A DNA stretch of 64,000 nt, from the NCBI GenBank assembly GCA_902776475.1, contig CACYQD010000015.1:1-64000 (forward strand), given 5' to 3'. The position numbers and the translations under genes were made by a program. The notes beneath the pieces are model-generated. The model was not told the DNA's origin. It did no database searches and saw nothing but the letters and a program-made list of their open reading frames with translations. This DNA comes from an uncultured Prevotellaceae bacterium. GTDB taxonomy: Bacteria; Bacteroidota; Bacteroidia; Bacteroidales; Bacteroidaceae. Below are positions 43,677 through 53,310 of the stretch, one piece after another (positions within the stretch are counted from its first letter, which is position 1; every line of letters starts with the position of its first letter).

Positions 43677-45131
43677 TTACTGTTTTTCGGGTTCTTTCAC
43701 ATATTCATAGCATCCGAGGTCGGGTTCCTCGTCACGCCGTACCCCCAACCTGTCGAAAGGCAACGTCTCTATGACCGAGGCCTTGCCGATGGCTGTGGAG
43801 ACAGAGTCCAATCTGAAATCGTAACTCAGATTGTCGATATCAATCTTCTTGAAATGCTTCATCCCGCACCCCACGGTATCCTCTGGAGATTCCCACACCA
43901 CATCATGAATCCTGACGGTATCGGAGATGGCCGGAGTGCGGAGGATGCAATGGTCGAAGGCATAATTATAGTTGACCGTGGAGTCGGCCTCGCCCATGAT
44001 GACGTCGTCGGCATATCCTGTCACGATACTGTTCACGCACGTGAAGTCATACAAGGGATACAATTTGTCTTCTCTGAAGTTGGCAAACCGCAGGGCTGCA
44101 CCTCGTTCGGCATCGTAGGGATAGAACTGAGCCAGGGTGCATTGCATCACCCGTGCCACGCCGCCATACAAAGCCACGCAGTCGTTGAGCGTGTTCGTGA
44201 TCTGACAGTTGACCACATCCACCACGGCATGCGTAGAGAGCAGTCCATATCCCTGACAATTATGCACCACCGAGTTGTAGAGGCTCAGTTTCAGTTTTGA
44301 CACGTCAGAGGAGTCGCATACAATACCGTTGTAGGTGCTGTGGATATCAGCATAATTGATGGTATTCTCATAAGAGGACTCATGGAAATGAATGCCCCGC
44401 CACTGTCCGCTGACCCTGTCATAAGGCAAGTAGTCAAACATATTGTCGATGCGGTCACCCCTGAGCACCACATTACGGTCCACCTCGCCTGCCACGTTGA
44501 GCGAACCATAGACTTCTATCCCAGCATTCTCATGGAAATAGAGTGTTGTGCCCGCCCCGATGGTGAGCACGGCACCCTCTTCCACCGTGATGCCACCATA
44601 GATGATGACCGGTGTGTCGGCCACAATGGTGGAATCCCGGTCAATGACCATGTTGGAAATCTTCCGGGCATCCCATGTCCACGCATTGAGGTTCACCCGT
44701 TGCTCCACCCCACTCTCGAGGGTAAAAACGAGATTGTCCTCCAACAGGGTCGGGTCGACCCGGTTGTTGGCCGGTGAGGTCAGTTCCACAAACACCCGGA
44801 TGCTGTCGCTGTGACGCACTTCGATGTCATTGACAAGGAACCCCTCTGAGGCTCCCAGATATGACCCATCTACATTGACCCGGAAACCCGTCTGGTTGCC
44901 TTTCTCCAACCGGATGGTGCTGCACCGTATGCCATCGCCCGACTTGTTATAGACCCAAAAGGTCTTGGTCACTGTAGGCACCTGCGAGAACACCGTGTCC
45001 AGAGAGACCGTATCCAAGGAAAAGGTCAGTCTGTTGGATGGCGACACCGTGAAGCTGTCGTCGTCGGAGCAGGAGAACAGCATTGCCAGCAAGAGCAATG
45101 ACCAGACGAGGTGGCAAAAATACTTATACAT
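43677..45131 (-). CDS. Lipoprotein with right-handed parallel beta-helix
   Basis: 484 residues from the ATG at 45131. Signal with lipobox MLFSC (Cys near 22), an N-terminal Ig-like part (about 40-140), then a beta-helix with short repeated coils (TLYFHENAGIEVYGSLNVAG, NTINYADIHSTYNGIVCDSS). Such proteins often bind or degrade surface glycans. It follows the GH9 gene by about 60 nt in the same direction, consistent with a polysaccharide role, though catalytic residues are not evident. Confidence 0.82.
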   Translation of the reverse strand: MYKYFCHLVWSLLLLAMLFSCSDDDSFTVSPSNRLTFSLDTVSLDTVFSQVPTVTKTFWVYNKSGDGIRCSTIRLEKGNQTGFRVNVDGSYLGASEGFLVNDIEVRHSDSIRVFVELTSPANNRVDPTLLEDNLVFTLESGVEQRVNLNAWTWDARKISNMVIDRDSTIVADTPVIIYGGITVEEGAVLTIGAGTTLYFHENAGIEVYGSLNVAGEVDRNVVLRGDRIDNMFDYLPYDRVSGQWRGIHFHESSYENTINYADIHSTYNGIVCDSSDVSKLKLSLYNSVVHNCQGYGLLSTHAVVDVVNCQITNTLNDCVALYGGVARVMQCTLAQFYPYDAERGAALRFANFREDKLYPLYDFTCVNSIVTGYADDVIMGEADSTVNYNYAFDHCILRTPAISDTVRIHDVVWESPEDTVGCGMKHFKKIDIDNLSYDFRLDSVSTAIGKASVIETLPFDRLGVRRDEEPDLGCYEYVKEPEKQ

Positions 45132-45192
45132 TATATAAATAACGGAGCAACTGTCCATTTATTGCATGGACCGGTCATCCTGACCGGGTATG

Positions 45193-46908
45193 TCACATCA
45201 ACGCATCGAGCCAGCAAACCACAGCCACCAGTGAGGCATTCCAATTGATGGCGATCTCATTCGACGCATAGGACTCTGCAAGATCGAGATAAGACTCATC
45301 GGGAGCTGACGAAGCGTATTTCAACCCAGACCCCTTATCCTGCTGCCCTGGGTTCGGACCACCCACCAGCAGACCTGGCATCGGAGCATCCACGCCATCG
45401 GCTGCCGACAGGCGCTGATGCGGACGAAGAGGACTCTTCTGTCCGAAGCCTGTGACGTAGCAATAGCCAAGGGGATTGCGCCCGAGGACATAATCCAAGG
45501 AACGGAGCGCATCCTTGCGGTATTTTCCGCTTTGGATGAACCGATCAGCGAAAAGCAGTGCCACGGCGGGCGAGCAGAAGCTCTCTGCCAGACAGCCCCA
45601 GCCGAAATCCGAGGGTTTGTCGCCAAAAGGAGCCATGAAATTGGAAGTAGCCGTATTCTGCAGGGCCTGGTCGGCATAAGCCTTCAACAATTCCTTGCAT
45701 TTGTCAGCCATGGCAGCATCAGTGGAAGCCAGCCAAGCATAAACGCCCAAACCAGACAACATTCCCCACACAGGAACAGCAAAGCGCTCAGGCATATTGC
45801 TCAAGGCGAGATCGCGGTAAGCCGTTTTACCCGTGGCCAGAGCCAACTGGGTAGCCGCCCAGAACCATTCATCCTTTGCAAAGCCATCACCATACTCTCC
45901 GGTGTTGACAGCAGGTTGGAATCGCTGATTCATCATCCCCTGCCGGTAGAAAGCATCTGGATGATCTTTTGCCCATGCAAAGGCCGCCTCAGCGGCTTTG
46001 ATCATCTGTTCGGAAAGTCCGGGATAGTCTGGCGACCCCTTGAACAACCGAGAAGCCTGTGCCATGACAGCTGCGAAGTCCAATGTTGCCGTGACTGATT
46101 TCTGCACGACATATCTTTGCTGATGACAATCAGCAGGCATCACGAATCCCTCGAAATTGGGTGTGGTCAGTTTGTGATAGACACCGCCATCATAAGGATC
46201 CTGCATGGTGAACATCCACTTGATGTTGTACATGATCTCATCGAGCAGGTCAGGAGTCGCATTGTCACGCTCAGGGATATCAAGTTTCAAGGAAGCGAAA
46301 TAATCTGGTATCTGTTCATAGACAGCCAGCATCATACCGATCGTGAAGGCGGAATTGACGATATATTTGTTGTAATCTCCTGCGTCATACCAGCCATAGG
46401 GAGAAGCGATCACCATCCCTGCCGGGCGCATGGGGGAAGCCGCAGACGGGTGAATCATCACCTGGATGTCGGGATGTCCCAAAGGTCTGGCGTATTTTCC
46501 TGCCAGGGAGGATTCTATCTCCATGCCCGAACGCATCATGTAAAACGCCTGAACAGAAGCCTTGGCCAGATCTTTCAAAGGATGGTCGCTGACCAAGACA
46601 GACGTCTGCCGTCCGTCGACATCCACGACATACTGTCCGGGAGACGCCACTTTGGAGAAATCGACCACATAGCGGGTCTTTCCCGTAAACGGCGACACTG
46701 CAGAACGCGTGGGACGAAGTTTAGCCACTTTTTTACCCGCCTCATTCATCAGCACGATGGACTTGGGTTTGATATTGTCCACCACCAGCACTTTTTCCTG
46801 CTGGGAGAAATAACCGATCTGGTTGATGCGGATGACATCCTGGTCATCGGCCATCACTGCCCCTGTGGTCAGCAACAGGGAAAACAATGTAATTTTTCTT
46901 AATATCAT
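45193..46908 (-). CDS. GH9 endoglucanase
   Basis: Secreted cellulase or beta-glucanase, 571 residues. Signal peptide (1-20), N-terminal Ig-like CelD-N domain (about 25-110), then the GH9 (alpha/alpha)6 barrel: YGWYDAGDYNKY with the nucleophile Asp pair, SPLRPHQRLS, and the acid Glu in ESYASNEIAINWNA. A full-length, apparently intact enzyme. Downstream of the thioredoxin-esterase fusion by 9 nt, so the two are co-transcribed. Confidence 0.95.
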   Translation of the reverse strand: MILRKITLFSLLLTTGAVMADDQDVIRINQIGYFSQQEKVLVVDNIKPKSIVLMNEAGKKVAKLRPTRSAVSPFTGKTRYVVDFSKVASPGQYVVDVDGRQTSVLVSDHPLKDLAKASVQAFYMMRSGMEIESSLAGKYARPLGHPDIQVMIHPSAASPMRPAGMVIASPYGWYDAGDYNKYIVNSAFTIGMMLAVYEQIPDYFASLKLDIPERDNATPDLLDEIMYNIKWMFTMQDPYDGGVYHKLTTPNFEGFVMPADCHQQRYVVQKSVTATLDFAAVMAQASRLFKGSPDYPGLSEQMIKAAEAAFAWAKDHPDAFYRQGMMNQRFQPAVNTGEYGDGFAKDEWFWAATQLALATGKTAYRDLALSNMPERFAVPVWGMLSGLGVYAWLASTDAAMADKCKELLKAYADQALQNTATSNFMAPFGDKPSDFGWGCLAESFCSPAVALLFADRFIQSGKYRKDALRSLDYVLGRNPLGYCYVTGFGQKSPLRPHQRLSAADGVDAPMPGLLVGGPNPGQQDKGSGLKYASSAPDESYLDLAESYASNEIAINWNASLVAVVCWLDALM

Positions 46909-46917
46909 GGTAAATAA

Positions 46918-48243
46918 TTATTGAAGTGATTGAATCAGAAAATCAGAGACGATGGTGGTGGCCCGGTAGATGTTTTGCGCAAAACCATGATCAAAAGCAT
47001 CCAGCAAGACCCATTCACTGCCCGGCCAGAGCTGATGGAACCGCTCACCATAGGTATAAGGCACTACACGGTCGGCTGTACCATGGACGATGAGAGCAGG
47101 ACCATGGTATTTCGAAGCTGTCTCATAGATGGGCAAGGAGAATGCCGACTTGATGTATTCACGGCCCAATTTCAGATTGCCGTAAAGCTGCACGAACTCA
47201 GGAGGGTCGAGCGGGTCGTATGTGGCTCCCATCGTACTTCCACGGATGGCATCATCCCTCAGTACAGCGGCCGGAGCCATCAAAGCCACGGCACGGAAAG
47301 ACTCTGGTTCCATCTTCCCAGCTGTCATTGCCGCCACGACGCCACCCTGTGAATGACCGACGATAGCGATGTCGCTGACATAGCGCAGGTCACGTACATA
47401 CTCAAAAACATGCATGGCATCCTCTATCTCATTGGGGACGGTCATATCGACGAAATCACCCGCACTCTCACCATGGCCATTAAAATCGAAACGGATGCTG
47501 GCAATGCCATGTTGCATGAGTGAATCAGCGATCAGCTCAAACATCGGTCCGTCCTTGCGTCCTGAGAAGCCATGGCACAGCATGACCATCGGACAGCGCT
47601 GTCCCGTCTCAAGCACAGGTTTCTGAATGATGGCGGCCAAGGGGCCCTTGCTCCCATCGATGGTCACACGTTCCGAAGAACCCTTCAGAGACACCGGTCT
47701 CTCCTTGGCCATGACCTCGGTCAGCGTCTTTTCCAGTTTATCGGAAAGAACCGTACTCAGCATAACTTTCCCTTCCTTGTCAAGGATCATCATCGAAGGA
47801 ATCCATTTCACCCCATAGGCCTTGGCCACCTCCGAATCACGCATCCGCTTGAGTTCACTGACCTGAGGATAGGTCAAACCATATTGGCTGACAGCCTTCT
47901 TCCATTGTTCTTCCTCATTGTCGAAGGAGATGCCCACAAACTGCACTCCCATCGGAGCGAATTTCTCGTACATCCGCTTGATGTTGGGGATATCCTTCCG
48001 GCAGTCCGGACACCAAGAAGCCCAGAAATCAAGCACCGTGTATTTGCCCTTGACCAGTTTGCTCAATTTCTGATTCTTGCCATTGATATCCTTGATTTTG
48101 AAATCAGGGGCCACAGCTCCCTTCGGCAACAAATCCGTTGCATATTTTGCATCCGCATCCTGCGGGGCAAACTGAGCATGTGCTGTCAACAGGGAGAGAG
48201 CCAGCACGCCCATCATCAGTCTTGCACGCATGAGATTAATCAA
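46918..48243 (-). CDS. TlpA-like thioredoxin fused to an alpha/beta-hydrolase
   Basis: 441 residues (ATG 48243; ATG 48231 gives a neater signal peptide, MRARLMMGVLALSLLTAHAQ). Residues about 38-180 are a TlpA/ResA thioredoxin domain with active site WASWCPDCRK. Residues about 190-441 are a cinnamoyl-esterase-like hydrolase: MLCHGFSGRKDG, nucleophile in VGHSQGGVVAA, Asp in VHGTADRVVP and His in FDHGF. Both parts look active, and the protein is exported. A perfect GC-rich hairpin sits just upstream of the start. Co-transcribed with GH9. Confidence 0.9.
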   Translation of the reverse strand: MINLMRARLMMGVLALSLLTAHAQFAPQDADAKYATDLLPKGAVAPDFKIKDINGKNQKLSKLVKGKYTVLDFWASWCPDCRKDIPNIKRMYEKFAPMGVQFVGISFDNEEEQWKKAVSQYGLTYPQVSELKRMRDSEVAKAYGVKWIPSMMILDKEGKVMLSTVLSDKLEKTLTEVMAKERPVSLKGSSERVTIDGSKGPLAAIIQKPVLETGQRCPMVMLCHGFSGRKDGPMFELIADSLMQHGIASIRFDFNGHGESAGDFVDMTVPNEIEDAMHVFEYVRDLRYVSDIAIVGHSQGGVVAAMTAGKMEPESFRAVALMAPAAVLRDDAIRGSTMGATYDPLDPPEFVQLYGNLKLGREYIKSAFSLPIYETASKYHGPALIVHGTADRVVPYTYGERFHQLWPGSEWVLLDAFDHGFAQNIYRATTIVSDFLIQSLQ

Positions 48244-48247
48244 TGAT

Positions 48248-48267
48248 GGGCGCGGAAAACCGCGCCC
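48248..48267. promoter_or_regulatory. Perfect GC-rich hairpin upstream of the thioredoxin-esterase gene
   Basis: GGGCGCGG, AAAA, CCGCGCCC: 8-bp perfect arms. It lies between the SH3 gene stop (48282) and the next start (48243 or 48231). No T run follows, so a terminator is not certain; it could also mask the translation start. Confidence 0.5.
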
Positions 48268-48281
48268 AATTCAACAAATAA

Positions 48282-48845
48282 TTATTTCACTTTCTTGCCA
48301 TACTGCTTGAACAGGTAATACTCCGAGTTGGCATATTTCACCTTATACCAATCGGTCGTCTCGCCTGTGCAAATCAATTTCTCACCCTTCTTGGGTCCAC
48401 GGATCGTTCCGTCCTGCCATTTCAGGTAATCATAGTTGAGGCCGGGCCCCTTGCGAAGTCTTACCCCATTGCCCGTGACGAGGATCTTGGAGGTAACCGG
48501 AGCCTGTGCCACTGTTCCATTGGATAATTTGGCATATTGTTTGAAGACATAGGCTACGTCCTGGCCGTACTTCACCTCATACCAGTCGCCAGACTGGCCG
48601 AGCAGCAGGAGTTTGGTGCCTTTCTTCGGGCTCATCGCTGTACCATTGGCATTCTTATAGTATCCATAATTGAGTCCCGGTCCGAATCTCATTCTCACGC
48701 CAGTGCCGGTGATGGTGACATACTGGTCGGACTGGTTGATCTCTTCCATGACGAAAGAGGAACTGGCCTGCACGGCAACAAAAGGAATGCTGAGCATGAA
48801 CATCAAGCAAACCAACAATTTCTTAATGGTGTTGTAATGAGTCAT
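48282..48845 (-). CDS. Secreted protein with two bacterial SH3 domains
   Basis: 187 residues from the ATG at 48845: signal peptide (about 1-28) and two SH3b domains, about 42-105 (GVRMRFGPGLNYGYYKN) and 118-183 (GVRLRKGPGLNYDYLKW), clearly duplicated from one another. SH3b domains bind peptidoglycan or other envelope ligands. The acetyltransferase gene lies 44 nt upstream on the same strand. No enzymatic domain is attached. Confidence 0.85.
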   Translation of the reverse strand: MTHYNTIKKLLVCLMFMLSIPFVAVQASSSFVMEEINQSDQYVTITGTGVRMRFGPGLNYGYYKNANGTAMSPKKGTKLLLLGQSGDWYEVKYGQDVAYVFKQYAKLSNGTVAQAPVTSKILVTGNGVRLRKGPGLNYDYLKWQDGTIRGPKKGEKLICTGETTDWYKVKYANSEYYLFKQYGKKVK

Positions 48846-48889
48846 AATGATATATTTTAAGTGAGTAAAATAGGATAAACAAAAGTGAT

Positions 48890-50035
48890 CTATAACTGCT
48901 TGCAGAAGCAACGATGACGGCGATGCTGTTCTGAATCCAAATAATGCCATTGGGCACGAACAGCCGTATTGTCCTCCATTTGAGGCATGGCCTCAGCCCA
49001 TTTAAACCCATATTCCTTGAAAACCCCCATCAGATCGGTGAAAATCATAGCTGTGGCACCTTTGGTGCGGTATTGTGGCAGGACCCCGATGAGCAAGAGA
49101 TCGACGGTATCGGTCTTATGGAACTTCAGGGTTTTGATCAGATGCCACCATCCGAATGGTAAAAGCCGGCCATCACGCGTCTTTCTCAATGCCTTCGAAA
49201 AAGAGGGGAAGGATATTCCGAAACCGATCATCCGGTCATTGTCATTGCCGTCAAGAATGGCCGTCACCAATTTGAGGTCAGCCTTCTGGATATAGTCCTC
49301 TACCAATTTGTCCACCTGTCTCTCGTCAAGACGGGAGAAGCCATAGAGGCCATCATAGGTCTGATTCAGGATTTCAAACAGTTCATGTCCCTTGCCCTGT
49401 CTGAGCAGTTCGTCTCTCGAAAACTTGTGAATCTTGAGATTGTAGCGTTTTTGGGCAATTTCCGCGATGTGCTGATATTTGACAGGCAAACTGGCCGACA
49501 AGTTGACCCGATACTCCATGTAGTCGTTATCCTTATGGAATCCGCCAAGCTTTTCAAGATGCGCGGGATAATACGGATAATTATAATTGATATACATGGT
49601 GGAGAGCCTGTCAAAGCCCTCTACCAGCATGCCTTCCCTATCCATATCCGTAAAGCCCAGAGGACCGCAGATCTCAGTCATACCCCGCTCGGTTCCCCAT
49701 TTCTCCACAGTCTGGAGCAACGCCGACGACACCTCCAAATCATCAATGAAGTCAAACCATCCGAATCTCACTTGCTGACGGTTCCACCGCTTATTAGCCG
49801 TATAGTTGATGATGGCAGCTACCCTTCCCACTATTTTTCCGTCACGGACAGCAAGAAAGTACTCGGCCTCGCAATGGTCGAAGGCTGGGTTCTGGTCTGA
49901 TCTGAGCGTTGACAACTCATCGGAATAAAGAAAAGGCACAGCATAGGGGCAGTCGCGGTACAAATCATAATAGAATTGTACGAACTGCCTCAATGCTTTG
50001 TTGGTTTCTACTTTTCGTATCTCAATGTTTTTCAT
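48890..50035 (-). CDS. GNAT-like N-acetyltransferase family protein
   Basis: 381 residues. N-terminal region with PAFDHCEAEYFLAVRDGKIV and GRVAAIINYTAN of GNAT type, GPLGFTDMDREGMLVEGFD, and a second GNAT-like half (LLLIGVLPQYRTKGATAMIF). It belongs to a large conserved family of unknown substrate seen in many bacteria. It lies 26 nt downstream of glmM, likely in the same transcript. Confidence 0.8.
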   Translation of the reverse strand: MKNIEIRKVETNKALRQFVQFYYDLYRDCPYAVPFLYSDELSTLRSDQNPAFDHCEAEYFLAVRDGKIVGRVAAIINYTANKRWNRQQVRFGWFDFIDDLEVSSALLQTVEKWGTERGMTEICGPLGFTDMDREGMLVEGFDRLSTMYINYNYPYYPAHLEKLGGFHKDNDYMEYRVNLSASLPVKYQHIAEIAQKRYNLKIHKFSRDELLRQGKGHELFEILNQTYDGLYGFSRLDERQVDKLVEDYIQKADLKLVTAILDGNDNDRMIGFGISFPSFSKALRKTRDGRLLPFGWWHLIKTLKFHKTDTVDLLLIGVLPQYRTKGATAMIFTDLMGVFKEYGFKWAEAMPQMEDNTAVRAQWHYLDSEQHRRHRCFCKQL

Positions 50036-50061
50036 GTCGATTCAGGTTGGAAGGTCGCAGA

Positions 50062-51444
50062 TCACTGCATGTCATAAACCACTTGCATGAGGGTCTTGCC
50101 AAGTTGATCAGCCTCTTCTATCGTGGCTGCTTCGCTATAGACCCTGATGATGGGTTCGGTATTTGACTTCCTCAAGTGGACCCATTTATCGGGGAAATCG
50201 ATTTTGACTCCGTCGATATCGTTGACCTGCTGATCGGCATACATCTGCTTTACCTTCTCCAAAATGGCATCGACATCAGTCGATGGTGTGAGATCTATAC
50301 GGTTCTTCGCGATGGAATACTCTGGAAGGGAGGCCCTTAACTCGCTGACCTTGCAACCTTTCGAGGCAAGAGAAGTCAGGAAGAGGGCAATACCGACGAG
50401 AGCGTCGCGCCCATAATGACTCTCAGGATAAATCACGCCGCCGTTTCCTTCGCCTCCGATGACAGCCCCCACCTCTTTCATCTTCGTGGTAACATTCACC
50501 TCACCGACAGCCGCAGCGGCATATTGGCCGCCATGCTTCTCCGTGATGTCACGAAGCGCTCTGGTGGAAGACAGGTTTGACACGGTGTTTCCAGGTGTAT
50601 GGGTCAAGACATAGTCCGCCACAGAGACCAGGGTATATTCCTCGCCAAACATCCGGCCATCTTCACAGATAAATGCGAGACGGTCAACGTCAGGATCAAC
50701 GACGATGCCAAGGTCATAGCGCCCGCTCTTCATCTCCTCCATGATGCCTGACAGATTGCGCTCCAGGGGTTCGGGATTATGGGCAAAGTCGCCCGTGGGC
50801 TCGCCATTGAGGATGGTGTATTCCACGCCCAACTTCTCCAACAACTTGGGAAGAATGACTCCACCGACACTGTTGATGGTATCAACACAAACCCTGAAAC
50901 CGGCCTTGGCCACCTTCTCAGCGTCGACCAAGCGAAGGGACAAGACTTCTTCGACATGCCTCATGTCAAACGAGTCATCACGCTCATAATGCCCCAATGA
51001 GTCCACAGGGGCATACTCGAAATCTTCCTTCTCGGCAATGGCCAGCACCTCGTTACCCTCCTCTTTGTTGAGGAATTCCCCATGATGGTTGAGCAATTTC
51101 AGGGCATTCCACTGCCGTGGGTTATGGCTTGCGGTAATGATGATTCCTCCATCAGAGGCTGTCATGGTAACCGCCAGTTCTGTCGTGGGTGTGGTGGCAA
51201 GACCGATATCCACGACATCATAGCCCATACCGATGAGCGTGCCGCAAACCACGCTCCGCACCATCTCGCCCGAGATACGGGCGTCTCTTCCGACGACAAT
51301 CCTATTGTTGGAAGAATGGCCAGCCCTTCTGATGAAGGTGGCGTATGCAGAGGTGAATTTAACGATATCAAGTGGGTTGAGGGTATCTCCAGCAGGACCT
51401 CCGATAGTTCCCCGGATACCCGAGATGGATTTGATCAGTGTCAT
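50062..51444 (-). CDS. glmM: Phosphoglucosamine mutase
   Basis: Converts glucosamine-6-phosphate to glucosamine-1-phosphate for UDP-GlcNAc synthesis. 460 residues. Phosphoserine S106 in TASHNPRQWN, metal loop DPDVDRLAF, sugar-binding GEGNGGVIYP and phosphate-binding RKSNTEPIIRVY. An essential cytoplasmic enzyme in most bacteria. It begins 3 nt after the DUF4827 lipoprotein gene on the same strand. Confidence 0.95.
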   Translation of the reverse strand: MTLIKSISGIRGTIGGPAGDTLNPLDIVKFTSAYATFIRRAGHSSNNRIVVGRDARISGEMVRSVVCGTLIGMGYDVVDIGLATTPTTELAVTMTASDGGIIITASHNPRQWNALKLLNHHGEFLNKEEGNEVLAIAEKEDFEYAPVDSLGHYERDDSFDMRHVEEVLSLRLVDAEKVAKAGFRVCVDTINSVGGVILPKLLEKLGVEYTILNGEPTGDFAHNPEPLERNLSGIMEEMKSGRYDLGIVVDPDVDRLAFICEDGRMFGEEYTLVSVADYVLTHTPGNTVSNLSSTRALRDITEKHGGQYAAAAVGEVNVTTKMKEVGAVIGGEGNGGVIYPESHYGRDALVGIALFLTSLASKGCKVSELRASLPEYSIAKNRIDLTPSTDVDAILEKVKQMYADQQVNDIDGVKIDFPDKWVHLRKSNTEPIIRVYSEAATIEEADQLGKTLMQVVYDMQ

Positions 51445-51447
51445 AAT

Positions 51448-52077
51448 TTATATTCCTCGTTCAAAAGTTAATTCATAATAATAAGGGATGACGCTTGCCA
51501 AGGCCCTCGATGTGCCCTGGCTGTGAGGGACGATGAGATTGACCTTAGCCACCTGGTCGTCTTCATTGACCATCCTGCCGATATTGACATAACTGAGCGG
51601 GACGAGCCAGCCCGAGGGCACAGAGGTGGTTTGATAGAAAGTACTCATCACACCGCTCACGAAAGTAGCCGTGAAGGTGCCGAGTGTGTTGGTGACAGCC
51701 ATCTTGTCGGGCAAAGAAGAGAAATAGAGCACATTGTTGGACAGGGAGAGACTGTCAGTGAGGAGGTTGTACTCATTGAACCTGCAGAGTACGTTGGCGC
51801 TCTCTCCGTATTTGATCTTCTCGCCACATCCTTTCCTGACAATCTGCATATAGACGCCTGTGTTTTCAAAAAGGACGAACTCCTTCTTGCTGACATCTGT
51901 GATACTGTCGATTTTGAATTCTTTTTCTGAGATGACTTTGATGCCCTGTTTCTCAATAAACTGCTTGATGGCAGAGCGCTCTTTCTTCTTCTGGTCCGCA
52001 TAAGTCTCCGTATCGTGGCACGAAGCCATGAACAAGACCATGCATCCCAAAATGAACAAGCGGAATAAATTCTTCAT
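51448..52077 (-). CDS. DUF4827-like lipoprotein
   Basis: 209 residues; lipobox MASC (Cys 20), a Lys/Glu helix (AIKQFIEKQGIKVISEKEF), then an FKBP-like beta domain (GVYMQIVRKGCGEKIKYGES, GWLVPLSYVNIGRM). I recognise it as DUF4827, a Bacteroidetes lipoprotein family without known function that may be a prolyl-isomerase-like fold. Its close coupling to glmM is notable but unexplained. Confidence 0.85.
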   Translation of the reverse strand: MKNLFRLFILGCMVLFMASCHDTETYADQKKKERSAIKQFIEKQGIKVISEKEFKIDSITDVSKKEFVLFENTGVYMQIVRKGCGEKIKYGESANVLCRFNEYNLLTDSLSLSNNVLYFSSLPDKMAVTNTLGTFTATFVSGVMSTFYQTTSVPSGWLVPLSYVNIGRMVNEDDQVAKVNLIVPHSQGTSRALASVIPYYYELTFERGI

Positions 52078-52103
52078 TTCGTAAAACTGATGATTAAACC
52101 TTG

Positions 52104-52111
52104 CAAAGGTA
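52104..52111 (-). promoter_or_regulatory. -7 box of the DUF4827-glmM operon
   Basis: Minus strand TACCTTTG, 26 nt before the ATG at 52077. Confidence 0.55.
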
Positions 52112-52186
52112 CGACAAATCGCGAAAGAATTGCACTTTTTTTATGTTAATGTATTGAAAATAGCCGGAAAACCGCCAGTGCGCCCA

Positions 52187-53242
52187 TCATCCCTCAACAA
52201 TCCCGTCGTGAGAGGCGAAATACAGGATGGCTTTGAGGACGATCTGCTCAGCTTCTTCCACCGTACAATTGAGTTTGCCTCCTGCAGCATTCTTGTGTCC
52301 GCCGCCGCCAAAGAATTTCCTGGCGAGAATGTGGCAATAGTATTGATCCACAGACCTCAAACTCACCCAAATGGTATTCTCCCGTTCGGTATCCTCCCGC
52401 AAGGAGATAGACAGCCGCATATCCTTGATGCGCAATGGTTCGTTGACCAGTCCCTCCGCATCTCCCTTGATGAAATGGAAGCGTTTCATGTCCTCCTTGG
52501 TGAGGATGTAGTAACAGGCATGGCTTCCACTGATGACCGTAAGTTTTTGGCTGATGACATAACCTCTCATCCTCAGACAAGACTCACTGTAGTGGTTATA
52601 GACATTGCGGTAGATCTTGTCCTTGTCGAATTTCTTGGTCAAAAGTTGTCCAATAATAAAGAAGATCTCCGGACGAGAGGAATTATACGTGAATCCACCC
52701 GTATCGGTCATCATGCCCGTATAGAGAGCCACAGCCGCATTCCTGGTGAGGCGTTCAAATCCGCCCAATTGCCATATCAGACGGAAAATCAGCTCGCAAG
52801 TACTGCTCATCTCCGGGAAGGACAAGGTGATGACAGCATCGACAGCCGGTCCATCGTGATGGTCCACCAGCACCTTGGCCGCCTTTGACCCGTCGAGGGC
52901 CGGCTGCATGTCGAGCACACGTTTGGTCTCATTGAAATCGAGGCAGAACACGAGGTCGGCCTTTTCGAAAGCCGCATCCACCTCCTCCTTGTGCTTGTCA
53001 TATCTGACGATCCTCTCATTTCCCGGCATCCATTTCAAGAAATCGGGATAAGCATCAGGTGTGACAAGCAGCGGTTGCTTGCCTCTGGCCCTCAAGAATT
53101 CTCCCCATCCGAGCAATGACCCGATGGCGTCACCATCCGGACTTTTATGACAACAGAGGATTATCCGTTCGGATTGCGCTATGATTCCATTGAGTGAGGC
53201 CAGCTGTGCCTCATTAAGCAGGTCAAGATTCATTGTCGTCAT
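52187..53242 (-). CDS. DHH/DHHA1 family phosphoesterase (NrnA-like)
   Basis: 351 residues from the ATG at 53242. DHH motifs: HKSPDGDAIGS, FCLDFNETKR, VLVDHHDGPAVD and TDTGGFTYNSS; DHHA1 RNA/nucleotide-binding part with GGGGHKNAAGGKL. NrnA-type enzymes degrade nano-RNAs and pAp. The frame is open further upstream to 53407 but that part overlaps the nucleotidyltransferase gene and contains the intergenic hairpin, so it is excluded. Confidence 0.92.
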   Translation of the reverse strand: MTTMNLDLLNEAQLASLNGIIAQSERIILCCHKSPDGDAIGSLLGWGEFLRARGKQPLLVTPDAYPDFLKWMPGNERIVRYDKHKEEVDAAFEKADLVFCLDFNETKRVLDMQPALDGSKAAKVLVDHHDGPAVDAVITLSFPEMSSTCELIFRLIWQLGGFERLTRNAAVALYTGMMTDTGGFTYNSSRPEIFFIIGQLLTKKFDKDKIYRNVYNHYSESCLRMRGYVISQKLTVISGSHACYYILTKEDMKRFHFIKGDAEGLVNEPLRIKDMRLSISLREDTERENTIWVSLRSVDQYYCHILARKFFGGGGHKNAAGGKLNCTVEEAEQIVLKAILYFASHDGIVEG

Positions 53243-53310
53243 GAATGATGTCAAAGGCAAAAGCCTTTCGGCCTTTGCCCTTGACAATTTGGTACTACGA
53301 TACGGTGGGA

